Positions 55,227-64,000 of a DNA stretch of 64,000 nucleotides are shown piece after piece (position 1 is the stretch's first letter; each line of letters opens with the position of its first letter). The notes below the pieces were generated by a model. It ran no database searches, had not been told where the DNA came from, and was given only the letters and a program-made list of their open reading frames with translations. This stretch comes from Nitrobacter sp963807355. GTDB taxonomy: Bacteria > Pseudomonadota > Alphaproteobacteria > Rhizobiales > Xanthobacteraceae. A program made the translations under genes and the position numbers. The stretch covers positions 62,001-126,000 of the forward strand of contig CAWEBX010000006.1 of assembly GCA_963807355.1 (NCBI GenBank), in the 5' to 3' direction.

Positions 55227-55380
55227 GTGTCAGATCATAACGAAATCGTTTACTCGACGGCGGACGGCATGGATTACCCGGCGCACGAGGGAACATATAA
55301 GGCTTTCATCAAGATGTGGGACGATCGGCACCGTGGCCGTGATCACCATTGTCTCGTTGATGGCGATTTTCCTCACCTGA
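55227..55380 (+). pseudogene. aa3-type cytochrome oxidase subunit IV, one frameshift
   Basis: The GTG at 55227 (ggagac upstream) begins SDHNEIVYSTADGMDYPAHE, the hallmark of the short bacterial aa3-oxidase subunit IV. After KMW the frame breaks: an extra G at about 55321 turns the expected TIGTVAVITIVSLMAIFLT (single membrane helix, stop at 55378) into an unrelated tail. Without the extra base the product would be about 50 residues. This small subunit lies next to the transhydrogenase genes in many Rhizobiales, which supports the identity. Whether it is a true mutation or a sequencing error cannot be told here. Confidence 0.78.
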
Positions 55381-55475
55381 TTGTCCGGTCGACCTTTCTG
55401 ACCGTTCTGGATTTCCATTGCTAGCAACGTGGCTGGTGCTTTAGTCGTGCGTGGCCGTTGGCTGCGGGGGGCATC

Positions 55476-56606
55476 ATGAAGATTGCGATTGCGAAGGAAA
55501 TCGATGAGTCGGAGCCGCGGGTTGCCGCGTCACCCGATACAGTGAAGAAGTTCAAGGCGCTCGGCGCGGATGTCGCAATCGAGCCGGGCGCCGGAACTAA
55601 ATCGGGTGTGCCGGATTCGGACTTCACCGCCGCCGGAGCGGTGGTAAGTACCGATGCCGTGAAAGACGCCGACCTTATTATTAAGGTGAGGCGGCCCGAG
55701 GCATCCGAGCTGGCGCGCTACAAGCGTGGCGCGCTGGTGATCGCGATCATGGATCCCTACGGCAACGAGGCTGCCCTAAAAAAGATCGCGGACGCCGGCG
55801 TGTCGGCTTTCGCAATGGAGTTGATGCCGCGTATCACGCGCGCCCAGGTGATGGATGTGCTGTCCAGCCAGGCAAATCTGGCCGGCTATCGGGCCGTGAT
55901 CGAGGCCGCCGAGGCGTTCGGCCGCGCATTTCCAATGATGATGACGGCCGCCGGCACCGTGCCTGCTGCGAAGGTATTCGTCATGGGCGTCGGCGTTGCC
56001 GGCCTTCAGGCGATCGCCACCGCGCGCCGTCTCGGCGCCGTGGTCACCGCGACCGACGTGCGTCCCGCCACCAAGGAACAGGTGGAAAGCCTCGGCGCCA
56101 AATTTCTCGCCGTAGAGGACGAGGAGTTCAAGAACGCGCAGACCGCTGGCGGCTATGCCAAGGAAATGTCGAAAGAGTATCAGGCCAAGCAAGCGGCGCT
56201 AACCACTGAACATATCAAGAAGCAGGACATCATCATCACGACGGCGTTGATTCCAGGACGCCCGGCGCCGAGGCTCGTGACCGCGGAGATGGTGCGCTCG
56301 ATGAAGCCTGGCTCGGTGCTGGTCGATCTCGCGGTTGAGCGCGGCGGTAACATTGAGGGCGTCCAGGCGGGTAAGGTCGTCGATCTCAATGGTGTAAAGA
56401 TCATCGGCTTTACCAACGTCGCTGGCCGCGTCGCCGCCTCGGCGTCCAGCCTGTATGCCCGCAACCTGTTTTCGTTCATTGAGACGCTGGTCGACAAGAC
56501 GACCAAGGCGCTTGCGGTGAACTGGGACGACGAACTGGTCAAGGCCACCGCGCTGACCCGGAATGGCGCGATCATTCATCCGAATTTCCAGCCGAAAAGC
56601 GCATGA
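55476..56606 (+). CDS. pntA: NAD(P) transhydrogenase subunit alpha, part 1 (NAD-binding)
   Basis: A 376-residue soluble domain-I subunit that binds NAD(H) in the proton-pumping transhydrogenase, which makes NADPH from NADH. Start ATG 55476 (MKIAIAKEIDESEPRVAASP), after a gggggg-rich site; the frame is open to 55458. Family motifs: RITRAQVMDVLSSQANLAGY, the Rossmann VFVMGVGVAGLQAIATARRL, TALIPGRPAPRLV and SVLVDLAVERGGN. As in other alphaproteobacteria the alpha subunit is split, so this part ends before the membrane helices. First of three pnt genes in order. Confidence 0.95.
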   Translation: MKIAIAKEIDESEPRVAASPDTVKKFKALGADVAIEPGAGTKSGVPDSDFTAAGAVVSTDAVKDADLIIKVRRPEASELARYKRGALVIAIMDPYGNEAALKKIADAGVSAFAMELMPRITRAQVMDVLSSQANLAGYRAVIEAAEAFGRAFPMMMTAAGTVPAAKVFVMGVGVAGLQAIATARRLGAVVTATDVRPATKEQVESLGAKFLAVEDEEFKNAQTAGGYAKEMSKEYQAKQAALTTEHIKKQDIIITTALIPGRPAPRLVTAEMVRSMKPGSVLVDLAVERGGNIEGVQAGKVVDLNGVKIIGFTNVAGRVAASASSLYARNLFSFIETLVDKTTKALAVNWDDELVKATALTRNGAIIHPNFQPKSA

Positions 56607-56723
56607 TGATCATGAGCCCAGCCGGTCAGCGGATTGTTCCGGAGAACACGACGTGCGCGTTCATTTCCGGGTTTGCCATTCACGCCTCTCGCACGCTCGG
56701 AAACGGCGAATAGGAATGCCTCC

Positions 56724-57041
56724 ATGGAACATGTCGTGCAGGCCGTCGATCCCTTTGTTTTTCGGCTGTCGATTTTCGTTCTAGCCGTATTCGTCGGCTA
56801 TTTCGTGGTGTGGTCGGTGACGCCGGCGCTGCATACTCCGCTGATGTCGGTCACCAATGCGATCTCGTCGGTGATCGTGGTCGGCGCGCTGCTCGCCGTC
56901 GGCGTCGGCATGATCTCAGAAGGCTCGGGCTGGGCGCGGGCCTTCGGTTTCGTCGCTCTGGTTTTTGCCTGCGTGAATATCTTCGGCGGCTTTCTCGTCA
57001 CCCAGCGAATGCTGGCGATGTACAAAAAGAAGCAGAAGTAG
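56724..57041 (+). CDS. pntA2: NAD(P) transhydrogenase subunit alpha, part 2 (membrane)
   Basis: A 105-residue protein (ATG 56724, MEHVVQAVDPFVFRLSIFVL) with three to four membrane helices. HTPLMSVTNAISSVIVVGAL is the conserved domain-II segment, and ACVNIFGGFLVTQRMLAMY closes it. It forms, with PntB, the proton channel of the transhydrogenase. It follows pntA by about 117 bases and precedes pntB by about 170, in one operon. The frame is open further upstream, but the family start is at this ATG. Confidence 0.93.
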   Translation: MEHVVQAVDPFVFRLSIFVLAVFVGYFVVWSVTPALHTPLMSVTNAISSVIVVGALLAVGVGMISEGSGWARAFGFVALVFACVNIFGGFLVTQRMLAMYKKKQK

Positions 57042-57213
57042 GCCGATCCGCGATGGAGCGATTGTCGGCAAGCAAAGTCGTGATGATCGGGCGTGAGCGC
57101 AAAGCGCGTCTTCGTGCGGATGACCAGAATGTCCGCGTTCTATTGACAAGAAAAAACCGGGATGCCCGACGCAAGACGGGGCATGACGGAATGCCCGGGA
57201 GATAGCAGACGCC

Positions 57214-58611
57214 ATGAACGCCAATCTCTCCGCGCTTCTTTATCTCGTCGCCGGCGTTTTGTTCATCCTGTCGCTGCGGGGGTTGTCCAGTCCGGCGTCC
57301 AGTCGGAAAGGCAATTTTCTCGGCATGACCGGCATGGCGATCGCGGTCGCGACCACGCTCGCTGCGCATCCGCCCGCCGACGCCGTGGCTTGGGTGCTGG
57401 TGATCCTCGGTGTTGCGATCGGCGGCAGCATCGGCGCGGTGATCGCGCGCCGGGTGCCGATGACGTCGATGCCGGAACTGGTCGCGGCGTTCCACTCGCT
57501 GGTCGGCATGGCGGCGGTGCTGGTGGCCGCTGGCGCGTTCTATGCGCCTGAGGCTTTCGGAATCGGCACACCCGGCAACATCCATGCGCAGAGTCTGATC
57601 GAGATGTCGCTCGGCGTTGCCATCGGCGCATTGACATTCACCGGCTCGGTGATCGCGTTCTTGAAACTGTCGGGCCGCATGAGCGGCGCTCCGATTATCC
57701 TGCCGGCACGTCACATCATCAACATCGTGCTCGGACTTGCGCTGGTGTTCTTCATCGTCGGGCTGGTGATGTCCGGCGGCGCGCTCGATTTCTGGCTGAT
57801 CGTGATTCTGGCGCTTCTGCTCGGCGCGCTCTTGATCATCCCAATCGGCGGCGCCGACATGCCGGTCGTGATTTCGATGCTGAACTCGTATTCCGGCTGG
57901 GCTGCGGCCGGCATCGGCTTCACGCTCGGCAACTCGGCGCTGATCATCACGGGCGCGCTGGTCGGCTCCTCCGGCGCGATCCTGTCCTACATCATGTGCC
58001 ACGCCATGAACCGGTCGTTCATCTCGGTGATCCTGGGCGGCTTCGGCGGCGAGACGGCGGCGGCCGGCGGCGCTGGTGGCGAGCAGAAGCCCGCCAAGCT
58101 CGGCTCGGCGGATGACGCCGCCTTCATCATGAAGAACGCACAGAAGGTTATCATCGTGCCGGGCTACGGCATGGCGGTGGCGCAGGCGCAGCACGCGCTG
58201 CGCGAGATGGCCGACAACCTCAAGAAGGAGGGTGTCGAGGTGAAGTACGCGATTCATCCGGTGGCAGGCCGGATGCCCGGCCACATGAACGTGCTGCTGG
58301 CCGAGGCCAACGTGCCTTACGACGAGGTGTTCGAGCTCGAAGACATCAATTCGGAATTCGCGCAGGCCGACGTGGCCTTCGTCATCGGCGCTAACGACGT
58401 CACCAACCCCGCGGCGGAGGAGGATAAGTCTTCGCCGATCTATGGCATGCCGGTGTTGCAGGTCTGGAAAGCTGGCACGGTGATGTTCATCAAGCGCTCG
58501 CTGGCATCGGGCTATGCCGGCATCGATAATCCACTGTTCTATCGGGACAACACCATGATGCTGCTTGGCGACGCCAAGAAGATGACGGAGAATATCGTCA
58601 AGGGAATGTAA
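57214..58611 (+). CDS. pntB: NAD(P) transhydrogenase subunit beta
   Basis: A complete 465-residue PntB with about nine membrane helices in the first 280 residues (NLSALLYLVAGVLFILSLRG; MTSMPELVAAFHSLVGMAAV; LIIPIGGADMPVVISMLNSY) and an NADP-binding domain III at the C-terminus (KVIIVPGYGMAVAQAQHALR, HPVAGRMPGHMNVLLAEA, VIGANDVTNPAAEED, YAGIDNPLFYRDNTMMLLGD). It exchanges hydride between NADH and NADP+ coupled to proton flow and provides NADPH for CO2 fixation in chemolithotrophs. Start ATG 57214 with gggagata upstream. Confidence 0.96.
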   Translation: MNANLSALLYLVAGVLFILSLRGLSSPASSRKGNFLGMTGMAIAVATTLAAHPPADAVAWVLVILGVAIGGSIGAVIARRVPMTSMPELVAAFHSLVGMAAVLVAAGAFYAPEAFGIGTPGNIHAQSLIEMSLGVAIGALTFTGSVIAFLKLSGRMSGAPIILPARHIINIVLGLALVFFIVGLVMSGGALDFWLIVILALLLGALLIIPIGGADMPVVISMLNSYSGWAAAGIGFTLGNSALIITGALVGSSGAILSYIMCHAMNRSFISVILGGFGGETAAAGGAGGEQKPAKLGSADDAAFIMKNAQKVIIVPGYGMAVAQAQHALREMADNLKKEGVEVKYAIHPVAGRMPGHMNVLLAEANVPYDEVFELEDINSEFAQADVAFVIGANDVTNPAAEEDKSSPIYGMPVLQVWKAGTVMFIKRSLASGYAGIDNPLFYRDNTMMLLGDAKKMTENIVKGM

Positions 58612-58628
58612 TTCGGCGGTATTCAACA

Positions 58629-59090
58629 GTGGAGGCCGGTACGGCGGATGACAAGGCGAAGCGCGGCGGAAGTGACGGTCGCTTGATCGCGTTGGGTGAG
58701 GCCTACGAGGTCCGTTACTGGTCCAGAAAATTCAAAGTCACGTCGTTAAAGCTGAAGGCTGCAGTCAAGGCTGTCGGCCGCTCCGCCAAAACAGTCGAAG
58801 CCTACCTCAAGCTGCAAAAACGTGCGACGAACGACCGGGCACTGATCGCGCTGACCCAACCCTATGAAGTCAGCTACTGGTCGAAGAAGTTCAAGGTGAC
58901 GCCGGCACGGCTTCGCGCCGCGGTTGGGGAGGTCGGACGCTCCTCGAAGAAAGTCGGCGCCCTTCTCGCTGCCAAGAAGACCGTCAGAAAGAAAACTGCC
59001 GGCAAAAAGAAGACAACGGCGAAGAAGGTAAGGGTGAAGAAGGCAAAGGCGAAGAAGGCAAAAAAGAGCGCCAGTAAGCGTGCCAGATAA
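58629..59090 (+). CDS. Tandem DUF3606 protein with a lysine-rich, histone-like tail
   Basis: A 153-residue product starting at GTG 58629, 17 bases after pntB. Two DUF3606 units are clear: ALGEAYEVRYWSRKFKVTSL...LKAAVKAVGRS and ALTQPYEVSYWSKKFKVTPA...LRAAVGEVGRS, each a short helix-turn-helix-like motif of about 45 residues. The last ~45 residues are almost only Lys, Ala and Lys-Lys pairs (KKTAGKKKTTAKK, KKAKAKKAKKSASK), like the tails of histone H1-type proteins. It probably binds DNA nonspecifically (inference). It may be the end of the pnt operon or have its own promoter. DUF3606 proteins are stress-related in some Rhizobiales. Confidence 0.82.
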   Translation: MEAGTADDKAKRGGSDGRLIALGEAYEVRYWSRKFKVTSLKLKAAVKAVGRSAKTVEAYLKLQKRATNDRALIALTQPYEVSYWSKKFKVTPARLRAAVGEVGRSSKKVGALLAAKKTVRKKTAGKKKTTAKKVRVKKAKAKKAKKSASKRAR

Positions 59091-59333
59091 CTTTTCCAAT
59101 GCCGCTGCCGGCGTGGATTTTACCGCGCTGGTGGTTTCGCTTCCGTGCTTGGGTCGGCCGGGTTTCGACATCGCCGTCGTTCCCGAACACCCCAACTCCT
59201 CGCAACAGGTCGGCAAATCGCCGGATCAAGCAACACGAAATGGTGAAGGAACACCACTTGCCTCCGATCCGTCGCGATTGATCCCTTAATCGGCCCAAAA
59301 ACTCTCCCACAGACAGCGCGGGAGAAGCCGATC

Positions 59334-60161
59334 ATGCTGAAATACTTTGTTGAAAAAATATTGCCTTCCATCATTGCGACGGTGACAGCCGCCTACATTG
59401 TGAACCATTACATCACCGTCAAGCCGGATACGCCGCCGGCTGCTGCGGCGTCGGCCGCGATTTCCGACAAAGCGGGCGATACCGATTCCGAGGCCATGGT
59501 CCGGGCGGAAGATATTTCCGGGAAAGAAAGCGCCAAGGCGCCTGACGAAAAGGTCCAGCCCGCGAAGATTCCATCCGAGGCTGCCGCAGCGAAACCTGCC
59601 GAGAAGCGGGCGGCGAGTTTGCCGGCCGACACGAAAAAGCACCAAGCGCCGCAGCGCGAGAAGGCTGCCAAGGTCAGGTCGATGACGGCCGCTCCGGCAC
59701 AAGCGGCTTCGGCTGCGGATGCCATCGATCTTGCGCGGGCCGCGATCGATCGGCGGCGCAACACGACCGAGGCGTCCTTAGAGGTCGACGTGGTGCGTTC
59801 TCGATCAGAGGGGCCTCCTCGAGCGCAGCAGGAGGCCGATCGTCAGTCGGTCGCGCCTTCGCGCCTCCAAGAGGTCACGCATGCCGCACCTCAGGCGGCG
59901 GAGTCGCTTCCATCAGCGATCCAGGCGTCTACGCCCAAAGTGGAAACAAGCAGGTCTGATCCGGCCGGAGCTGAGGAGGGGACGCCTTTCGACCAAGCTG
60001 ACAGTACGCGGCTGCCGGTTCCCCCTGAAAATATCCCGCAAGCATCTCGGCCGTTCGATCTTAAGGCCAACGAGCCAGCGCCGGCGACGCGGGCTCAGAC
60101 TGTCGCCGACGATATGCTTTCGGCCGCGAAAGCGGTCGTCGAGACAGTGCTGCCGCGGTAA
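59334..60161 (+). CDS. Membrane-anchored low-complexity protein
   Basis: A 275-residue protein with one N-terminal membrane helix (YFVEKILPSIIATVTAAYIV, residues 4-23) and a long acidic/Ala-Pro-rich, probably disordered remainder (DKAGDTDSEAMVRAEDISG; EKRAASLPADTKKHQAPQRE). No domain is recognised. The start ATG 59334 (MLKYFVEKI) is preceded by gcgggagaagccgatc. Such anchors occur in Bradyrhizobium-type genomes as unnamed proteins. The gene is followed by a terminator hairpin at 60196. Confidence 0.7.
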   Translation: MLKYFVEKILPSIIATVTAAYIVNHYITVKPDTPPAAAASAAISDKAGDTDSEAMVRAEDISGKESAKAPDEKVQPAKIPSEAAAAKPAEKRAASLPADTKKHQAPQREKAAKVRSMTAAPAQAASAADAIDLARAAIDRRRNTTEASLEVDVVRSRSEGPPRAQQEADRQSVAPSRLQEVTHAAPQAAESLPSAIQASTPKVETSRSDPAGAEEGTPFDQADSTRLPVPPENIPQASRPFDLKANEPAPATRAQTVADDMLSAAKAVVETVLPR

Positions 60162-60195
60162 TCACAGAAAACCCATCAGCATGCAGCGATCACAA

Positions 60196-60214
60196 CGCGG
60201 GCCTGAAGCCCGCG
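60196..60214 (+). terminator. Terminator between convergent genes
   Basis: A perfect stem cgcgggc / gcccgcg with a 5-base loop, followed by cttaatt, between the end of the plus-strand gene at 60161 and the end of rpsU (minus) at 60246. It can serve both. Confidence 0.65.
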
Positions 60215-60245
60215 CTTAATTCAATGTCGAACTTGTAGTAATTGT

Positions 60246-60533
60246 TCAGCGCGGTCCACGAGGGCCAGCGGTTGGACCGCCCCGGCCGACTCCGGGTCCG
60301 GCGCCAAAAACCGGCTTCGGTTTCATGGGCAGCAGACCTTCACGCTGCATCTTCTTGCGTGCAAGTTTGCGGGCGCGGCGCACGGCCTCGGCCTTTTCGC
60401 GAGCCTTCTTTTCAGAAGGCTTCTCGTAATGGCCGCGGAGCTTCATTTCGCGGAAAATTCCCTCGCGCTGCATCTTTTTCTTCAGCGCCTTGAGGGCTTG
60501 ATCGACATTATTATCGCGAACGAGAACCTGCAC
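60246..60533 (-). CDS. rpsU: 30S ribosomal protein S21
   Basis: A 95-residue S21 with GTG start at 60533 (QVLVRDNNVDQALKALKKKM), preceded by agaggatgcc. The core (EGIFREMKLRGHYEKPSEKK, KAREKAEAVRRARKLARKK) is typical; the Pro/Gly-rich tail (VFGAGPGVGRGGPTAGPRG) is the alphaproteobacterial extension. S21 helps the ribosome base-pair with mRNA at initiation. The upstream frame to 60611 is not part of the protein. Confidence 0.94.
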   Translation of the reverse strand: MQVLVRDNNVDQALKALKKKMQREGIFREMKLRGHYEKPSEKKAREKAEAVRRARKLARKKMQREGLLPMKPKPVFGAGPGVGRGGPTAGPRGPR

Positions 60534-60799
60534 GCGGCATCCTCTTTTCAATTGCAGTGAGAATTTTTCAGACAGCGGAAGGGCCGACAAAGGCCAAGCC
60601 CTCAGCGTCAAGGGCGCCGATGTATCAGATCAAGGCACAGATGTCCACCATAGGCGATAATTGGGTGCGGGGGAAAAAGCCGAAAATTCAGGTGGAATTC
60701 TCCCAAAGAACAACCATTGGGGTTTTAGGAAGCCTCATATCGGGTTTCTATGGGACCTGTATCCGGGTGGTGTGATCCCCCGCAACCGAGGAGACCGTC

Positions 60800-61513
60800 A
60801 TGGATGTCAGGAAATATGCGGCCGAACTGATTGGCACTTTCTGGCTGACGTTTATGGGATGCGGCAGTGCGGTTATCGCGGCCGCGTTTTCGCAAGTCGG
60901 CATCGGGCTGCTGGGCGTGGCTTTTTCTTTCGGTCTGAGCGTTGTCACCATGGCCTACGCGATCGGGCATATTTCAGGCTGTCATCTCAATCCAGCGGTC
61001 ACAGTGGGTTTGGCCGCCGGTGGCCGGTTTCCGGCAGGGCAGGTGGTGCCGTACGTTATTGCGCAGGTGATCGGGGCGGTCGCTGGCGCGGCGCTGCTCT
61101 ACGTGATCGCCAGCGGTGCGGCAGGATTCGACGTAACCAAAGGTTTCGCATCGAATGGCTACGGCGAGCACTCGCCCGGTCACTATAACCTCATGGTTTG
61201 CTTTATCACCGAGGTGACAATGACGGCCATGTTCCTGTTCGTCATCATGGGATCGACCCACGGCAAGGCTCCGGCGGGTTTCGCGCCGCTGGCGATCGGA
61301 CTTGCGCTGGTAATGATTCACCTTGTCAGCATTCCCGTGACCAACACGTCGGTGAATCCGGCGCGTAGCACCGGTCCCGCACTGTTCGTCGGCGGCTGGG
61401 CTTTGGAGCAGCTCTGGCTGTTCTGGGTAGCACCGCTGATCGGCGGCATCATCGGCGGCGTGGTCTATCGCGGGCTGAGCACTGAGCCGGAAGGCGTCGT
61501 CGCGGGAAAGTAG
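60800..61513 (+). CDS. aqpZ: Aquaporin Z
   Basis: A 237-residue aquaporin with six membrane helices and both NPA loops: GHISGCHLNPAVTVG (NPA 64-66) and TNTSVNPARSTGP (NPA 186-188). The residues around them (the Arg after the second NPA, and the Phe/His/Thr filter region) fit a water-selective AqpZ rather than a glycerol channel (inference). Start ATG 60800 (MDVRKYAAELIGTFWLT) with gaggagacc upstream. It gives rapid water flux in osmotic shifts and is transcribed alone. Confidence 0.94.
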   Translation: MDVRKYAAELIGTFWLTFMGCGSAVIAAAFSQVGIGLLGVAFSFGLSVVTMAYAIGHISGCHLNPAVTVGLAAGGRFPAGQVVPYVIAQVIGAVAGAALLYVIASGAAGFDVTKGFASNGYGEHSPGHYNLMVCFITEVTMTAMFLFVIMGSTHGKAPAGFAPLAIGLALVMIHLVSIPVTNTSVNPARSTGPALFVGGWALEQLWLFWVAPLIGGIIGGVVYRGLSTEPEGVVAGK

Positions 61514-61532
61514 CGGGTTATTCCTGAGCGTT

Positions 61533-61555
61533 ATTGCCGGGCTTGGCCCGGCAAT
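61533..61555. terminator. Bidirectional terminator between aqpZ and purK
   Basis: A perfect 10-base stem attgccgggc / gcccggcaat with a 3-base loop, 20 bases past the aqpZ stop and 60 before the purK stop (the genes converge here). Confidence 0.7.
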
Positions 61556-61615
61556 CCTCTCCCCGGTGAAGATTCTTCTCCGGGCATGATGAGCGTTTCG
61601 GCGTAAGCACCGTTG

Positions 61616-62709
61616 TCAGTCGCGGCCCTTCACCTCTGTCACATGCCCCATCTTGCGACCGGGGAGCGGGGGGCCCTTGCCGTAGATGTGAACGGCGGTG
61701 CCGGGCACGGTGAGCCACCGCCCGTAATCGAGGACGTCCTTGCCGATCAGGTTTGTCATGACGGCGCTACCCTGCCGGACTGGCTTGCCGAGCGGCCAGC
61801 CGGCGACTGCGCGAATATGCTGCTCGAATTGCGAGACCGAGGCGCCATCGAGCGTCCAATGACCGGAGTTGTGGACTCGTGGTGCGATCTCGTTGACGAG
61901 CAGCGTTGGCCCGCTCGCGCCGGGTACCACAAACATTTCCACGGCCAGCACACCGACATAATCAAGCGAAACGGCAATTTTCTCTGCCGTGTCGCGAGCC
62001 TGCGCGGCGAGCGCATCAGGAATCGCGGCCGGCGCGCGCGAATATTTCAAGATGTGATCGTGGTGCTCGTTCTCGGTCACGTCGAAACATTCGACACGCC
62101 CATCGACACCGCGCGCGGCGATTACGGAAATCTCACGCTCGAACTGCACGAAGGTCTCGACGATTGCGGACTTGGTGCCGAGATCGTCCCACACCTGATC
62201 AAGATCGTCGTCCGCGCGAATGATGGCCTGTCCCTTGCCGTCGTACCCGAAGCGACGGGTCTTGATCACGGCGGGAAGGCCGATAACGTTGATTGCTTCA
62301 CGAAGCCCCTGCGCCGACGCCACGTCGGCATAGGCGGCAGTACCGATCCCAAGACCCGCGACAAACTTCTTTTCAAGCAAACGGTCCTGCACCGTTTCCA
62401 GGATACGATGATCCGGCAGCACCGGCCGGCGTGCGGCGAGGATCATCGCGGTGGCCGCCGGGACGTTTTCGAATTCATAGGTGATCACGTCGACATCGGC
62501 TGCGAACAATTCCAGCGCCTCGACGTCGGCGTATTCTGCGCAGGTGGCGTTCTGCACAACGTCGAACGCCGGGGAGTCCGGGTCCGGCGAGAACACCTGA
62601 CACTTGAGGCCGAGGCGAGCGGCCGCCAAGACCAGCATCCGGCCGAGCTGACCGCCGCCGAGAATTCCGATGGTGCCTCCCGGTTTGAGCGTCGGCCGCC
62701 GAGAACCAA

Positions 62710-62713
<4 letters not shown>
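61616..62713 (-). CDS. purK: N5-carboxyaminoimidazole ribonucleotide synthase
   Basis: A 365-residue ATP-grasp enzyme that makes N5-CAIR from AIR, bicarbonate and ATP in purine synthesis. Motifs: the N-terminal GTIGILGGGQLGRMLVLAA, ITYEFENVPA, IKTRRFGYDGKGQ, and NEIAPRVHNSGHWTLDGASV. The start is GTG 62713, overlapping the purE stop by four bases, so PurE and PurK are translationally coupled. The C-terminus (MGHVTEVKGRD) is complete. PurE is the partner that completes the step. Confidence 0.95.
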
Positions 62714-63198
<485 letters not shown>

Positions 63199-63319
63199 TT
63201 ATCTATTTGTTTGTTCGGGAATCCAGAAATCGATCCGAATTATAGGAAGGCGTCTCGCCGAGGCAAGCAGCCGGGAATGAACTATCCTTTCTTGGTGAAC
63301 GGCGGCAAGCCTTGCGACG

Positions 63320-64000
63320 ATGAAAAAGACACCTAAAGCGGCTCGGTCCCCGACCGTCAAGCGGAAGGCTAGTCATCGCAAGGCAGCGTCTGCCGCGCAG
63401 CTGGCAGCGCTCGGTCCCAAGCGCGCCAAATCGCAAAACCTGACCTAGCGGCAGATGCTAGGGCGGCCATCCGCCGCCTCAAATCCCGGCTCGCGGCGGC
63501 CCAGGCGCGGATTGCGGATCTCGAGGCTTCTGCGGATACCGATCATCTGTTGGGCGTTCTCAATCGCCGCGGCTTCGAGCGCGAGCTGCGCCGCTCGGTG
63601 GGGCCTACATCCGGCGTTATCATGCAAGCGGTGCGCTGTTCGTGCTCGACGTTGATCGCTTGAAGCCCATCAACGACGCCTTCGGTCATGCGGCGGGAGA
63701 TGCGGTGCTGAAAGCTGTGGTCGGGGCACTGTCGCGAGACGTGCGATCCTCCGACCTGATAGGGCGGCTCGGCGGCGACGAGTTCGCGGTGCTATTGTGG
63801 AATCTCAGCGAAACCGACGCCAAAGCCAAGGCGTCGATGCTCGAAGAAACCATCGACCGGCTGACACTGACTTTCCGTGGAGAGGCGATCGCAACCGGAG
63901 CCTCGATCGGGGTCGCCATGCTCGGACCGCACATCGACGCGGCGACGCGTGCTGGAGCAGGCCGACTGCGAAATGTATGTTCGCAAGGCCCAGCGGCGCT
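63320..64000 (+). pseudogene. GGDEF-domain diguanylate cyclase, at least three frameshifts (runs off the window)
   Basis: From ATG 63320 (MKKTPKAARSPTVKRKASHR, a basic N-terminal tail) the frame stops at 63446. Shifted by one base it continues AADARAAIRRLKSRLAAAQ, DLEASADTDHLLGVLNRRGF. A second shift near 63600 gives YIRRYHASGALFVLDVDRLK, INDAFGHAAGDAVL and the intact active-site RLGGDEFAVLLW. A third shift near 63940 is needed for VLEQADCEMYVRKAQRR. So the whole protein of about 225 residues is readable but in four frames. Diguanylate cyclases make c-di-GMP. Three lesions in 680 bases of a gene that keeps a perfect GGDEF motif suggest recent inactivation or sequence error. The 3' end is outside the window. 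Confidence 0.82.

Noticed and set aside
56998..58626. Long minus-strand open frame (542 codons) opposite pntB
   Set aside because: Antisense shadow of a high-GC gene; His/Arg/Asp-rich product, no domain.

Overview
The window looks like a chromosomal segment of an alphaproteobacterium of the Nitrobacteraceae (Bradyrhizobium/Nitrobacter/Rhodopseudomonas group), most probably a Nitrobacter-like nitrite oxidiser. The main evidence is a complete, isolated NarH/NxrB-type iron-sulfur subunit (30146-31687, minus) with no alpha, chaperone or gamma gene beside it. Supporting evidence is the lineage-typical set of small proteins (GapR/DUF2312, DUF1244, DUF1036, DUF3606, DUF6894, DUF2231), a split alpha-type transhydrogenase and an HWE-family histidine kinase. 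The species is inferred from content, not measured.

Layout. 1-7700: an unknown membrane protein, a secreted alpha-helical protein, and a TonB receptor / small periplasmic protein / MauG-type di-heme peroxidase cassette whose receptor is broken. 8100-14600: selO, treY and a MASE1-type HWE histidine kinase. 14800-16400: small genes (DUF2231, DUF6894, SemiSWEET). 16400-25600: a heavily decayed stretch. It holds a class II glutamine amidotransferase followed by remnants of an AsnO-like amidotransferase and a carboxylate-amine ligase, remnants of surface-polysaccharide genes (GDPD-like, glycosyltransferase), a frameshifted PabA-PabB fusion and a frameshifted universal stress protein. 26100-29950: an IS3-family element carrying a nested IS630-family element, abutting the tail of an HlyD-type fusion protein, then a broken GNAT-TPR gene. 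30100-33600: the orphan nxrB/narH and an upstream protein of an unknown family. 34000-39400: msrA, mobA, a TusA-like gene, hemE, a frameshifted wrbA, and a divergent pirin/LysR pair. 39500-46400: an EAL-like protein, rpmJ, a TPR protein, gapR and DUF1036-pyk. 46400-54800: an IS630 scrap, two cell-wall enzymes (DUF882/M15 and a YcbB-like L,D-transpeptidase), an NtrC-family regulator and PepF. 55200-59100: a frameshifted aa3 oxidase subunit IV, then the pntA/pntA2/pntB transhydrogenase and a DUF3606 protein. 59300-64000: a TM-anchored protein, rpsU, aqpZ, purEK and a frameshifted diguanylate cyclase.

How it fits together. Energy and redox genes (nxrB, pnt, cox subunit IV), molybdenum-cofactor genes (mobA, possibly the TusA-like protein) and heme synthesis (hemE) suit a chemolithotroph that depends on a molybdenum/Fe-S nitrite oxidoreductase. 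Uptake and surface functions (TonB receptor, HlyD, polysaccharide genes, amino-acid amide synthesis) are broken. The most striking property of the window is the number of single-base frameshifts: about a dozen genes carry one or more, while long core genes such as treY, nxrB, pyk, pntB and pepF are intact. Either the accessory genome is decaying or the assembly has indel errors; the sequence alone cannot fully separate the two. No tRNA, rRNA, CRISPR array or replication origin was seen.
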